In this document: positions 1-8,643 of the stretch, piece after piece
Numbering within the stretch: the first letter of the stretch is position 1
How the letters are laid out: each line of letters begins with the position of its first letter
NCBI GenBank assembly: GCA_019233755.1
Contig: JAFAMD010000032.1
Coordinates: 1-64,000, forward strand
Direction: 5' to 3'
Source of the DNA: Acidobacteriaceae bacterium
GTDB taxonomy: Bacteria > Acidobacteriota > Terriglobia > Bryobacterales > Bryobacteraceae
DNA: 64,000 bases
The notes under the pieces: generated by a model
What the model was told of the DNA's origin: nothing
The model's database searches: none
The model's input: only the letters and a program-made list of their open reading frames with translations
Made by a program: the position numbers and the translations under genes

Positions 1-645
1 CAGAACATCTGGCTGCACGGCCTTGAGCTCTTCGAAAGGCATCACGCCCGTGGCGACCGCAACGGACTGGAACCCATTCACCCGCGCCGCCTGCACATCG
101 TTCGGGTGATCTCCAATCAGCGAAATGCGTCCACCATTGCGAAGAAGCCCTTCTTTCTTCGCCTGCCGGGCAGCGAGCAGAGCCAGCCGCGCCCGTGTTC
201 TTCCGTGTTCGGCGAATGCGCCCAAGGAAAAGTATTCGCGCAAACCGGCGAGTTCCATCTTGCGCCAACCGATTGCGCTCAGATTGCCGGTAACGAGCCC
301 CAATACTGCGCCTCTTGCCTTCAACGCGGCCAAGGCATCTGCCACCCCGGCGCAGAGGAAGGGAGACAAATCGAGGCTGCAATTAGCCACATAAGCGCCC
401 TGGCAGGCGTCCATTACCTCGCGAAGCGTCCTGCGGACTTTGCGCTCGCTCTCGCCGCTCGCCCGCAGCATATGGGCAATCAGATCGCGATCCAGCATGC
501 CCGATGTTGTCAGGCCTTCGAGCGTCGTCTCGCGCCCGGTTATCTGGCGGATGCCCTCGATCAGCGCGTTCTTGTGATGCACGCCGGCGCCACGCAGCAG
601 CGTTCCGTCGATATCGAATAAGACCAGGCTTTCCGCCACGCTCAT
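1..645 (-). CDS. HAD-superfamily phosphatase (partial, C-terminus off window)
   Basis: The reading frame is open from the ATG at 645 to the window edge (215 codons), so the C-terminus is missing. The HAD signatures are visible: DIDGTLL near residue 11 (nucleophile and acid/base aspartates), a TGN motif II near residue 130, and GDHPNDVQAA near residue 185 (motif IV). The spacing between motifs I and II fits a subfamily I hydrolase of the phosphoglycolate-phosphatase/beta-phosphoglucomutase type with a helical cap. The start overlaps the stop of the purine nucleoside phosphorylase (ATGA, 642-645), so the two are probably translationally coupled. A role in nucleotide or sugar-phosphate dephosphorylation next to nucleoside salvage is an inference; the substrate cannot be read from sequence. 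Confidence 0.8.
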   Translation of the reverse strand, partial: MSVAESLVLFDIDGTLLRGAGVHHKNALIEGIRQITGRETTLEGLTTSGMLDRDLIAHMLRASGESERKVRRTLREVMDACQGAYVANCSLDLSPFLCAGVADALAALKARGAVLGLVTGNLSAIGWRKMELAGLREYFSLGAFAEHGRTRARLALLAARQAKKEGLLRNGGRISLIGDHPNDVQAARVNGFQSVAVATGVMPFEELKAVQPDVL

Positions 646-1466
646 GAGCTTTGCGCTAATCTCGGAAGCAGTTCGCCAAGCAGACGCAAAAACGTGTCCG
701 ACACTCTCCGTCCGATCTCCAGCACTTCGTCATGCACCAGTTTCTTCCCGCTCAGACCAGCCGCAAGGTTGGTGACACACGAGATTCCGAGCACCTCGAT
801 ACCCATATAGTTGGCCGCGATGGTTTCCATAACCGTCGACATGCCCACCAGGTCGGCTCCGATCGTCTTGAGATAGCTGATCTCGGCGGGTGTTTCATAG
901 CTCGGCCCTAAAACCGCCGCATACACCCCCTCATGTAGAGTGATGCCCAGCTTTTGCGCGGCATTGCGCGCCATCTTTCTCAACTCCGGCGAATAGGCCT
1001 CGGTCATATCGGGGAAGCGCGGTCCTAAGCGATCGTCGTTTGCCCCCAGGAGCGGATTGGCGCCCTGCAGATTGATGTGGTCTGAAATGAGTACCAGCGC
1101 GCCCTCCGCAAATTTCAGATTGATGCCGCCGGCCGCATTTGTCAGCACGATTTTTCCGATGCCAAGTTCGTGGAATAACCGGATGCCGCTCGCTACCTCG
1201 TGTGCGGAATAGCCTTCGTAGAGGTGAAAACGTCCCGACATCACCGCCACGTCGGCCGTTCCGCCCGGAGCGCGCAAGCTGCCCACAACCAGCTTGCCTG
1301 CATGTCCTACGGCTGTTGAGGCCGGCATTCCGGGGATTTTCGAATACGGAACGTGGATGGCGTTCTCGAGAGCATCCGCAAATGCTCCTAGCCCACTGCC
1401 CAACACGACCCCTGTTGGGGGACGTGTCGAAGTCAGAGATTCAATGTAACGTGCTGCCTCTTGCAT
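642..1466 (-). CDS. punA: Purine nucleoside phosphorylase (PNP/MTAP family)
   Basis: A 274-residue protein of the trimeric PNP family, which cleaves purine (deoxy)nucleosides with phosphate to a free base and (deoxy)ribose-1-phosphate in the cytosol. Visible marks are the phosphate-binding GSGLG near residue 23, the VGHAGKLV segment near residue 53, the NAAGGI motif near residue 110, and VGMSTVMETIAA near residue 207. Length fits the family. It lies downstream of the CNT transporter and pyrimidine phosphorylase on the same strand, consistent with nucleoside uptake and breakdown, and overlaps the following HAD gene by 4 bp. Methylthioadenosine phosphorylase is a close relative. Since mtnBCD lie elsewhere in the window a MTAP role is possible, but the sequence looks more like PNP. 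Confidence 0.9.
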   Translation of the reverse strand: MQEAARYIESLTSTRPPTGVVLGSGLGAFADALENAIHVPYSKIPGMPASTAVGHAGKLVVGSLRAPGGTADVAVMSGRFHLYEGYSAHEVASGIRLFHELGIGKIVLTNAAGGINLKFAEGALVLISDHINLQGANPLLGANDDRLGPRFPDMTEAYSPELRKMARNAAQKLGITLHEGVYAAVLGPSYETPAEISYLKTIGADLVGMSTVMETIAANYMGIEVLGISCVTNLAAGLSGKKLVHDEVLEIGRRVSDTFLRLLGELLPRLAQSS

Positions 1467-1471
1467 TTCAG

Positions 1472-3379
1472 TTACGGAATGAGAGGCGTGATTTTGGGCC
1501 TGCCGCCGTTGGCCAGTTTTAAGCGTGGGTCTTTGTTGATCTCTTCCATCAGCGCGCGAATGACGTCATCGTCTATTTCGGAGGCGTTTGCAAGCTCTGC
1601 CGGAAAGCGGATAGTGATCTGATATCCACCTTCTATAAATTGCACGCGCACAGTGGGGACTGGATCTGCCACCTGAAAATTCGCTGTTCTCTCGAAGGCC
1701 TGGTGCTGGCGCTCAATGTCACCCTTATAGGTCTTGTACACAGATTCAACGGCGCCGAGCAAGCGCTGCCGGGCCTGATCCACGTCGTTTTCCTCAGTGA
1801 GTGCGATACCAGCCTGATGCCAAGTGTAAGCTGTCCCCGGGGCCTGCTTGATCAACGCCGACGGCTGAAAGATGATGGCGTTCGGAAAGACTGCGATCCG
1901 GCTTGTGGAATGGACGTCTGCGCCGGCTCCGGCCAGTTCCATCAGGTAAAGCCTCACAAGCCCGACTTCGATGACCTGCCCGGTAACGCCCGCGACCGTA
2001 ACCCGGTCGCCGATTTTCAACCCGTAGCGGCCGATCAGGAAGAAATAGGCTACGACCGACAGGATCACGTTTTGCAGAGCCACAGCCAGGCCGGCAGTGA
2101 CGAACCCGGCAATCGTCGCGAATGATCCGAAACCGCTGAAAAATCCGATTACAACAACGATCCCGATCGCCAGTCCGACGACGAATCTGCGTATCAGAAG
2201 GAACTGCCGGCGCAGGCGCGCCTCGCGGACATAGTGGAATGTAGCCCGGCGCAGCACTTCGGAGATGAGGAGAATGACAACGATGCCTAACGCAATCCCG
2301 CCCAGGCGGATGCCGAGGTACTCGAGTGTAGACCTGTATTGCTCGCTCAAAGCGCGTCGCCATTGCGCAACTCCGTTTTGCACGGAATTGAGGAGCATGG
2401 CTTCCTCTCCAAGCGGCAGGGCCGTTCCGGACAGCGTCTTGAATTGACTACTGATCTGATTGAGCTGATGCGTTTCTGCGGCAAGGTCCGCCGGATTGCT
2501 TTCATTGCCGACACCGCGCGCAATAGAATCGCTCTGCCGGATGATCGCCCGCAGCTGTACTCGCAACGGATTTCTTACTCGCTCAACCGTGGCTTGCAGG
2601 TTGGTGGTATCGTCCCGCAGCAAGTCGATCTGTTTGCGTGCGTGAACGACCGAAAGCGTTTGAGTGACCAGCGTCATGATCCCGGCACTCTCGGGATGAA
2701 AGACTTGGGTCGTTGCCGGCTTTGCGTTTGCCGGTGCTGTTTGGGAATTGTTCAGCGCGGCCGGAATGGAGTCAGAGTTCGCCAGAAGGTTGATCTGCCC
2801 CATCAGGCCCCCGGCCGAATCTGAAGCGCCAGTGAACGAAGCCATGCCTTCGATCGCCGCCTGCAACTGTTTTGCGACGTTGAGGTCCGCCAACAGTACG
2901 TCGCGCTGAGAGACAAGCGTTTGGCGCGTGCGGCTCTTCGCCTTTTCGATCTGCGCATTCAAATCATCGATCTGGCTTTGCAGTTTCTGAACGCGCTCCA
3001 TCGCCGTCTGCTGGGCCTGCCGAAGAGTGCCCTGCTGGCTCGACGCGGAGGAAGCGCTCTTCTCAGAGCGCAACAAGGCCGCGTCCGCCCTTGCGAATGT
3101 GAACGCTGCCTGCACCACCTGGCGTGCGGTCTGCCGAACGTTATCCTCGAGCAGCGTGGTTTGAGGGAAGGAGCCCGATTCCTCCACTGAGGACACGTGT
3201 TGATACCACGCAATGGTCTGGTTCAGGCATTGCAGAAGATCTTGTGCAGCGACGTTACTGCCGCCTGGCGCGGCTATGGCGAAAGGCAAAGCTGCGAGGA
3301 CCGCAAAACAGCAGGCCACCGCTCCAATCTTTCTCAGTGTGAACGTTGCGCGAATACTCTTGTTGGTCGTTCGTTTCAA
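1472..3379 (-). CDS. MscS-family mechanosensitive ion channel with coiled-coil N-terminal domain
   Basis: About 635 residues if started at the TTG at 3379, which has GGAGG 13 bases upstream; an ATG-initiated version runs to 3478 but begins with unconvincing sequence. The protein starts with a signal-like hydrophobic stretch ending AIAAPGG. A long periplasmic region rich in Gln, Ala and Asp/Glu follows, with predicted coiled coil (KLQSQIDDLNAQI region), then several membrane segments. The pore-lining MscS helix is recognisable (AGLAVALQNVILS), followed by the beta domain (IGDRVTVAGVTGQV). The family releases solutes on hypo-osmotic shock from the inner membrane. The gene sits 5 bp upstream of the PNP gene, so it may be co-transcribed, but no functional link to nucleosides is evident. 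Confidence 0.82.
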   Translation of the reverse strand: MKRTTNKSIRATFTLRKIGAVACCFAVLAALPFAIAAPGGSNVAAQDLLQCLNQTIAWYQHVSSVEESGSFPQTTLLEDNVRQTARQVVQAAFTFARADAALLRSEKSASSASSQQGTLRQAQQTAMERVQKLQSQIDDLNAQIEKAKSRTRQTLVSQRDVLLADLNVAKQLQAAIEGMASFTGASDSAGGLMGQINLLANSDSIPAALNNSQTAPANAKPATTQVFHPESAGIMTLVTQTLSVVHARKQIDLLRDDTTNLQATVERVRNPLRVQLRAIIRQSDSIARGVGNESNPADLAAETHQLNQISSQFKTLSGTALPLGEEAMLLNSVQNGVAQWRRALSEQYRSTLEYLGIRLGGIALGIVVILLISEVLRRATFHYVREARLRRQFLLIRRFVVGLAIGIVVVIGFFSGFGSFATIAGFVTAGLAVALQNVILSVVAYFFLIGRYGLKIGDRVTVAGVTGQVIEVGLVRLYLMELAGAGADVHSTSRIAVFPNAIIFQPSALIKQAPGTAYTWHQAGIALTEENDVDQARQRLLGAVESVYKTYKGDIERQHQAFERTANFQVADPVPTVRVQFIEGGYQITIRFPAELANASEIDDDVIRALMEEINKDPRLKLANGGRPKITPLIP

Positions 3380-3548
3380 AGAATAAGACTCATCCTCCGG
3401 CTCGGAGTTACCCTGATATCTGGCCGGGAAGGTAAGCGTCCACCAGCCCTCGGCCGAACGCTTACGGCACATTCGCAAATCCTTTTTCCATCGAAGCGTG
3501 TGTCGCTCATGTGGATTCCAATTCCTGTCGGCTTGAGAACGGACTTAA

Positions 3549-3970
3549 TCAGGGCCAGCCCAGCGGATAGCGGGCCAAGCTTTGTAGGACTTGGCGCTCG
3601 ATAACCCTCTCCGCCGCATTTATTCGCAGGATTCGCGTCGTAACCCATCCCACTTCGGTGAGCGGCTCGATAACCGGTCCGACTAAACGAAAATAATGCT
3701 GCCATTTCTCCGTACGCGGATTAAACAACGGAATCGCACGACCCGACAGAGGATCGATGGAGGCGACATCACTTCCTTTATACCGATTGCAAAGCACGCA
3801 CGCGAACGCTAGATTGTTCTCGTCAGCCACGCCGCTGTGTTTTTGCTGATGACATGATCGACTTGATGGCCAAAGCCTGCTTCCTCTTCGTGCAGCAGGC
3901 AGTACTCGCAACGCCGGCCGGCTCGCTCCAGAACGTACAGCCGGAGCGACTCGCCAATGTCACTGGCCAC
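3549..3970 (-). pseudogene. HNH endonuclease-like gene with a one-base frameshift
   Basis: Two frames together give a typical small HNH nuclease. From the GTG at 3970 the first frame reads a CEYC zinc-knuckle start and continues to VDHVISK. From a run of five A (T5 at 3840-3844 on the plus strand) the other frame continues KHSGVADENNLAFAC then VLCNRYKG, ending at 3549. Adding one A to the run restores a 140-residue ORF, with the His of DHVI and the Asn/CxxCN residues in the expected order. The GTG start overlaps the stop of the small gene upstream (3960-4208), an arrangement I know from other bacteria where a roughly 80-residue protein precedes such an HNH gene. It is either a real disruption, a slippery-run recoding site, or a sequence error. 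Confidence 0.7.
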
Positions 3971-4208
3971 GGGCTAGGATTTGATGGGCGCGCGCCTTCG
4001 CCATCCGCAAGATATGCTCGAGCTCAATAAAGTGATCCAGTTCTGCGCGTTGCTCCGGAGAAAGAGTTTGCTCTCGCTCCAGGGCGACCAACTCGGCGAA
4101 ACGCTGCTCTGCTTCGGGGGACGGATGAAACTGTGCGACCGTTTCGGGTGTGGTACCGCTGGCAATGAAGTCAACAAGCTCTAAATAGGCTGGGTGCGCT
4201 GTGCTCAT
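3960..4208 (-). CDS. Small acidic helical protein preceding the HNH gene
   Basis: An 82-residue protein starting at the ATG at 4208, chosen because AGGAAGGAT lies just upstream; a longer ORF to 4295 lacks this support. It contains the pattern ELVDFIASGTTPETV, then a Glu-rich helical middle, and ends ELEHILRMAKARA. I recognise this layout as a conserved small protein found directly upstream of short HNH endonucleases in several phyla. Its function is not known to me. The 3' end overlaps the HNH start, so the two are made together. An antitoxin or accessory role is a guess from the pairing only. Confidence 0.65.
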   Translation of the reverse strand: MSTAHPAYLELVDFIASGTTPETVAQFHPSPEAEQRFAELVALEREQTLSPEQRAELDHFIELEHILRMAKARAHQILARGQ

Positions 4209-4302
4209 GACAGTATCCTTCCTAGAGTAGCGCGGAGTCCTCGTAGCGTTTCTGTTCTTGATGGCGGTAATCGCACAGGCCCCACCATGCGCCATTAAAG
4301 TA

Positions 4303-5529
4303 CTATTCGAGCAGCAGGCCGGCGATGCAGGCGGACATGAAATTCGCCAACGTCCCCACGAACATAGCCTTCAGGCCGAGCCTCGCAAGATCCGATTTTC
4401 GCTTGGGCGCCAGCGCTCCAATGCCGCCGATCTGGATTGCGATGGAGCTGAAGTTCGCAAAACCGCAAAGCGCGAACGTAGCGATCACAAACGAGCGCGG
4501 CTGAAGAATCGCCTTTACTTTGCCGAGGTCGAGAAACGCGACAAACTCGTTCAAAACCATCCGCGTGCCAAGCAGGTTTCCTACCGTAGCGCAATCGTTC
4601 CAACTCACGCCGAGGGCCCACGCAACCGGTGCAAAAAGAAGGGCAAGGATGCTTTGCATCGATGGGGGTATCCAGGGAACATAGGAATGCGCAAACCCCA
4701 AACCTCCGTTGATCATGGCAATCAGTGCAAGAAAGGCGATCAGCATGGCGGCGATATTCAGTGCGAGTTGCAGGCCATCGCCCGCGCCGCGCGCTGCCGC
4801 ATCGATGATGTTTACTCCCTGCTTTTCCACTTCCACGTGAACAGTGCCGGCAGTGACCGGCTTCCCGGTCTCCGGCACAAACATCTTGGATAGCATCAGG
4901 GTTGCCGGGGCGGTCATCAGTACGGCCGTGAGCAGATGGGCGATCGATACGCCGGCAATTGCGACATAGGCGGCCATCACCGCTCCTGAAACGTGCGCCA
5001 TGCCGCTCGTCATCACCGTGAAAAGCTCCGATTCTGTCAGGCTCTCGAGAAACGGGCGGATGGTCACCGGCGCCTCGGTCTGTCCCATGACGACGCTGGC
5101 GGCCACGCAGGTCGATTCCGCTCCGCTGGTTCCCATGAACCGTTGCATGAACACCGCCATGCTCCTTACAAACACTTGCATGATCCCGAGATAGTACAGG
5201 ATCGCGAACAGGGAGCAGATGAAAATGACGATCGGCAATACCTGGAACGCGAAAATGACGCCAAACTGGTTAGTCCGAACGCCGAGCCTGTCGCCGAACA
5301 CGAAGCTCGAACCGGCCGCCGTATCGTTCAACAACGCGTTGACGAAAAGGCTTATGTCGTAAAACAACTTGCCGAAGCTGGTCTTCAGAACCAGGAACGC
5401 AAACGCAAACTGCAGAATCACGCCCCAGACGACAACGCGTCTCTGAATCGCAGACCGCTTGGTAGAAAAGAGATAAGCGGCCATAAGGATGGCGATGAGG
5501 CCCACCAGGCCGCTGAGTCTTGCCATCAA
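4303..5529 (-). CDS. nupC: Concentrative nucleoside transporter (CNT/NupC family)
   Basis: A 408-residue inner-membrane protein with about ten hydrophobic segments. It shows the nucleoside-recognition core of the CNT family: the GQTEAP segment near residue 150 and the later NLLGTRMVLNEFVAF segment near residue 320. CNT proteins import nucleosides driven by Na+ or H+. The start ATG at 5529 lies 8 bp after the pyrimidine nucleoside phosphorylase stop (5538), so the transporter and phosphorylase form an operon: uptake followed by phosphorolysis. Length agrees with bacterial NupC (about 400). Which ion and which nucleosides it uses cannot be told from sequence. Confidence 0.9.
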   Translation of the reverse strand: MMARLSGLVGLIAILMAAYLFSTKRSAIQRRVVVWGVILQFAFAFLVLKTSFGKLFYDISLFVNALLNDTAAGSSFVFGDRLGVRTNQFGVIFAFQVLPIVIFICSLFAILYYLGIMQVFVRSMAVFMQRFMGTSGAESTCVAASVVMGQTEAPVTIRPFLESLTESELFTVMTSGMAHVSGAVMAAYVAIAGVSIAHLLTAVLMTAPATLMLSKMFVPETGKPVTAGTVHVEVEKQGVNIIDAAARGAGDGLQLALNIAAMLIAFLALIAMINGGLGFAHSYVPWIPPSMQSILALLFAPVAWALGVSWNDCATVGNLLGTRMVLNEFVAFLDLGKVKAILQPRSFVIATFALCGFANFSSIAIQIGGIGALAPKRKSDLARLGLKAMFVGTLANFMSACIAGLLLE

Positions 5530-5537
5530 ACTCCGAA

Positions 5538-6842
5538 CTAACTTACAACTTCGAGAATGAGGTCCCTCTCATCCACCGGCTGTTGCGAGATCTTGAAAGC
5601 ATCTTCCACCAGCTCTGCCGCCTCTTCCAGGTGCTCTTCGCTGGTGTAGTAGATCCGGCACAAAATACTGCCGGAATCGATCTTCTGGCCGACCTTGACC
5701 TCCAGGATCACGCCCACGGCCGGGTCAATCGTGTCTTCTTTTGTATTGCGTCCCGCGCCGATCATCGACGATGCCTGCCCGATCAGCTCGGCATCGATCG
5801 CGCTTACATAACCGCCGCGGCTGGTGGTAATCTCCTGCGCTCCGGTGGCGTTCGGCAGCATTTCGAAGCGGTCCAGCACCTGCGGGTTTCCGCCCTGCGC
5901 CGCAATGACTTCCTTGAATTTGCGGTAACCCGATCCGTCCAGCAGCTTCGATTGCGCCAGTTCCCGAGCCTCGTCGAGTGTTTTCGTAATCTTGCCGAGG
6001 AAGATCATGCGTGCCGCAAGCTCGAGCGAGATGCGGGTGAGATCAGACGGTCCGGCATTCTGCAGTGTCTGCGAAACCTCCATTACCTCGAGGGCATTTC
6101 CGATCGCATACCCGAGCGGCTGGCTCATATCGGTGATCAGCGCTTGCACTCGCTTATCGAGACGCCGCCCGATGCCGACCATCATCTGCGCCAGGCGTCG
6201 CGCTTCCACCTGCTTCTTCATGAAGGCGCCGGAGCCCACCTTCACATCCAGCACAAGCGCATCCAGACCGATCGCCAGCTTCTTCGACATGATCGATGAC
6301 GCAATCAGCGCGATCGATTCTACGGTCGCTGTCGCATCCCGCAGTGCATAAAGCTTTCCATCCGCCGGCGCGACCTCGGGAGTTTGGCCGATGAAAGCTA
6401 AGCCATGCTGTGCGAGTTGAGCGCGAAATTCTTCAATCGTGAGATCGGTGCGAAAACCGGGTATCGACTCCAGTTTGTCGAGCGTGCCGCCGGTGTGTCC
6501 CAGGGCGCGGCCCGAAATCATCGGCACCACCACACCGGCCGAAGCCGCAATGGGAGCGGAAATCAGGCTGGTTTTGTCCCCCACGCCACCGGTAGAGTGC
6601 TTGTCAACCTTGATTCCCGGTATAGAGGACAAATCAACTATCGAGCCCGAATTCACCATGAACTCGGTCAGGGCGCTTACTTCGCGGTCGGACATCCCGG
6701 AGAAGTAAACGGCCATCAGGAAGGCCGACATCTGGTAATCCGGGATGTCGCCGCTGGTGTAGCTATCCACGAGGTATTGAATTTCCTCGGGCGCGAGCTC
6801 TTCGCCATCTCGCTTGCGATGAATTAGGTCGACAGTACGCAT
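5538..6842 (-). CDS. pdp: Pyrimidine-nucleoside (thymidine) phosphorylase
   Basis: A 434-residue enzyme of the thymidine/pyrimidine nucleoside phosphorylase family; it converts uridine, thymidine or deoxyuridine plus phosphate to base and (deoxy)ribose-1-phosphate. The phosphate-binding and signature segments are present: VDKHSTGGVGDKTSL near residue 80 and SGRALGHTGGTLDKLES near residue 110. The three-domain layout (helical alpha domain, alpha/beta domain, C-terminal biotinyl-like domain) fits the length. The N-terminus (IHRKRDGEELAPEEI) is typical. It is first in the run with the CNT transporter. I cannot separate thymidine-specific DeoA from broader Pdp; the family resemblance looks closer to the Pdp type. 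Confidence 0.92.
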   Translation of the reverse strand: MRTVDLIHRKRDGEELAPEEIQYLVDSYTSGDIPDYQMSAFLMAVYFSGMSDREVSALTEFMVNSGSIVDLSSIPGIKVDKHSTGGVGDKTSLISAPIAASAGVVVPMISGRALGHTGGTLDKLESIPGFRTDLTIEEFRAQLAQHGLAFIGQTPEVAPADGKLYALRDATATVESIALIASSIMSKKLAIGLDALVLDVKVGSGAFMKKQVEARRLAQMMVGIGRRLDKRVQALITDMSQPLGYAIGNALEVMEVSQTLQNAGPSDLTRISLELAARMIFLGKITKTLDEARELAQSKLLDGSGYRKFKEVIAAQGGNPQVLDRFEMLPNATGAQEITTSRGGYVSAIDAELIGQASSMIGAGRNTKEDTIDPAVGVILEVKVGQKIDSGSILCRIYYTSEEHLEEAAELVEDAFKISQQPVDERDLILEVVS

Positions 6843-6934
6843 TTACGAATAATAAGCGTACCATTCTCAACAGCTTGAATCCCCCAGAGAAACCTCCTGG
6901 CGCGAGGTATTTGAGGGTCGATCGCCCGCGAGTT

Positions 6935-7771
6935 CTAGGGCAATTCCGCCGCCAGCAGGCGACCCAGGTCTTCCGTCCGAACCCGCAAACCTATATAGAA
7001 GGATCCGAAGAGCGCATAAACGGCGCTCACCTCGTCGAACCTCATCTCATAGATCAGCTTTTTGAAGACAAGCGGGTCATCCGCAAAGAGATCCACGCCC
7101 CACTCCCAGTCATCAAAACCAATGGAGCCGGTGATGATCTGGCGTACGCAGTCGGCATAACGCCGTCCTACTAGTCCGTGCTCGTGCATCAGGCGCTGCC
7201 GCTCCGCCATCGGGACGGTGTACCAGTTCTTCGTCTCGGCTCGCTTCCTATCCATCGGGTAGAAGCAAAGGTATTTCGCTTTGGGGATCTCGGGGAAGAG
7301 CCGGGGAGCCATCGCGGCAGATTGCCGCGCGATCACGTCGGCAATGCCGCTCTTCCACTCGGGCGAATGCGGCGCGTACCCATTCTCAGCCAACTGCGCA
7401 TAGGCTTTCGCGGACGACTCGTACAACCCGAGCTCTACTACTGAAATGTAGGAGTGGCTGGCATCGAGATAATCGGAGAGCTGTAATTGCGCCATCGCGA
7501 GTTCCGCGCGATGGAGGGCGTCCAGCGAATCGCGGAAGTGCAACAGCAGCAAGTCGCCTTTATGACCCAACTGCGAATACAGCGCGGATTGCTGAGGGTG
7601 GCCATCGGCCGCACCCTGCTCCATGGCCGCGAGCGCCCCCACTGCTTCGTTAACAATCCGTTCCTGCTTGCCGCGCTCCGCTGCCCGCCAGGCCGTACGG
7701 CGGAAACGGAACATCTGGTGCAAAACGTACGAACCCTCCAGTGTCAGCGGAACAGCCGGTGCGTCAGCCAC
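6935..7771 (-). CDS. hemQ: Coproheme decarboxylase (chlorite dismutase family)
   Basis: 278 residues, GTG start at 7771 with GGAG about 8 bases upstream. HemQ/ChdC converts coproheme III to heme b with hydrogen peroxide, the last step of the coproporphyrin-dependent pathway. The C-terminal half carries CFYPMDRKR near residue 155, whose Tyr corresponds to the catalytic Tyr, then NWY, and HEHGLVGR, which holds the likely proximal His ligand; GFDDWEWGVDLF follows. These are diagnostic for the heme-synthesis branch rather than true chlorite dismutase. The gene overlaps the 3' end of the inositol-phosphatase gene by 8 bp. It agrees with the hemX-hemA-hemC-hemD cluster at 17.8-21.6 kb and is notable because HemQ was first described in Gram-positive bacteria. 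Confidence 0.9.
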   Translation of the reverse strand: MADAPAVPLTLEGSYVLHQMFRFRRTAWRAAERGKQERIVNEAVGALAAMEQGAADGHPQQSALYSQLGHKGDLLLLHFRDSLDALHRAELAMAQLQLSDYLDASHSYISVVELGLYESSAKAYAQLAENGYAPHSPEWKSGIADVIARQSAAMAPRLFPEIPKAKYLCFYPMDRKRAETKNWYTVPMAERQRLMHEHGLVGRRYADCVRQIITGSIGFDDWEWGVDLFADDPLVFKKLIYEMRFDEVSAVYALFGSFYIGLRVRTEDLGRLLAAELP

Positions 7772-8594
7772 GCTGCATCTCCCATTCCCCCGACGGCAGA
7801 CCCGGCATCTCGTGCCGATAACGGCCTTCGAAAATTTCCTTGAATAATTGCAGGCTCTCTTCGTGAATCAAGCCATTACTGGCGAACACGTATCGTCCAT
7901 GCAGATCCAGCGGTTCGCCTAGCATCCCGGAAACCCGCCCCCCGGCTTCTTCAACGAGCAGCGTGCCGGCAGCCATATCCCATGGGTTCAAGCCAAATTC
8001 CCAAAAACCTTCCGTTCGCCCGGCAGCGGTGTAAGCCAGGTCGATCGCCGCCGATCCGCCGCGCCGTACCCCGTGGCTAAGCATCGCAAGCTGGTAATAG
8101 AAGTGGATATTTACGTTCTGGTGCCGCCGGCGGCTCGGAAACCCGGTCGCAAGAAGCGATTCGTTCAGGGTGCGGCCCTTGCTGACTTGTATGGGTGCGC
8201 CGTTCAGGCGGGCACCGGCACCCCGTTCGGCCGTAAACAACTCGCGGTTTAGCGGATCGTACACCACTCCCGCGATCACTTCATCGCGTTTCGCAAGGGC
8301 AAGCGTTACGTTCCACATGGGGAACCCATGCGCGAAATTCGTCGTACCGTCCAATGGGTCCACGTACCATCGCAGTTCCGCCTGCATCTCCGCGCGTCCA
8401 CCCTCTTCGGCAACGATGCCGTGCTGCGGAAATTGCTCTTTGAGCCGCTGGATGATCAGTTGTTCACTCGCGCGATCCGCCGCGGTCACCAGATCGTAAT
8501 CGCCCTTCAGTTCGAACGCGACGCCCCGGTGCGCGAGAAGTACCTGCCCGGCTTCACGCGCGATCTCGATCGCTGCGTCCAGAAAGTTGCCCAT
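7764..8594 (-). CDS. suhB: Inositol monophosphatase family protein
   Basis: 276 residues with the lithium-sensitive phosphatase signatures: EEGG (metal site) near residue 65, DPLDGTTNFAHGFP near residue 83 (metal-binding Asp pair), and WDMAAG near residue 212. The family dephosphorylates inositol-1-phosphate or related sugar phosphates with Mg2+; in E. coli SuhB also assists rRNA antitermination. Length is normal. Its stop lies inside the hemQ start, so the two are probably co-transcribed, though no metabolic link is apparent. The substrate could also be histidinol phosphate, fructose-1,6-bisphosphate or PAP, so the symbol is by family resemblance. Confidence 0.85.
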   Translation of the reverse strand: MGNFLDAAIEIAREAGQVLLAHRGVAFELKGDYDLVTAADRASEQLIIQRLKEQFPQHGIVAEEGGRAEMQAELRWYVDPLDGTTNFAHGFPMWNVTLALAKRDEVIAGVVYDPLNRELFTAERGAGARLNGAPIQVSKGRTLNESLLATGFPSRRRHQNVNIHFYYQLAMLSHGVRRGGSAAIDLAYTAAGRTEGFWEFGLNPWDMAAGTLLVEEAGGRVSGMLGEPLDLHGRYVFASNGLIHEESLQLFKEIFEGRYRHEMPGLPSGEWEMQRG

Positions 8595-8643
8595 AGTTTC
8601 AGTTCATCACATGTACAATTCCGACTGCCCTGGACACGCTAAT

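Noticed and set aside
3960..4208. Toxin-antitoxin call for the small protein/HNH pair
   Set aside because: Arrangement fits but no known antitoxin fold or toxin family is recognisable.
5520..6299. 259-codon open frame on the plus strand
   Set aside because: Antisense to the pyrimidine phosphorylase, rich in His/Arg/Leu without family features.
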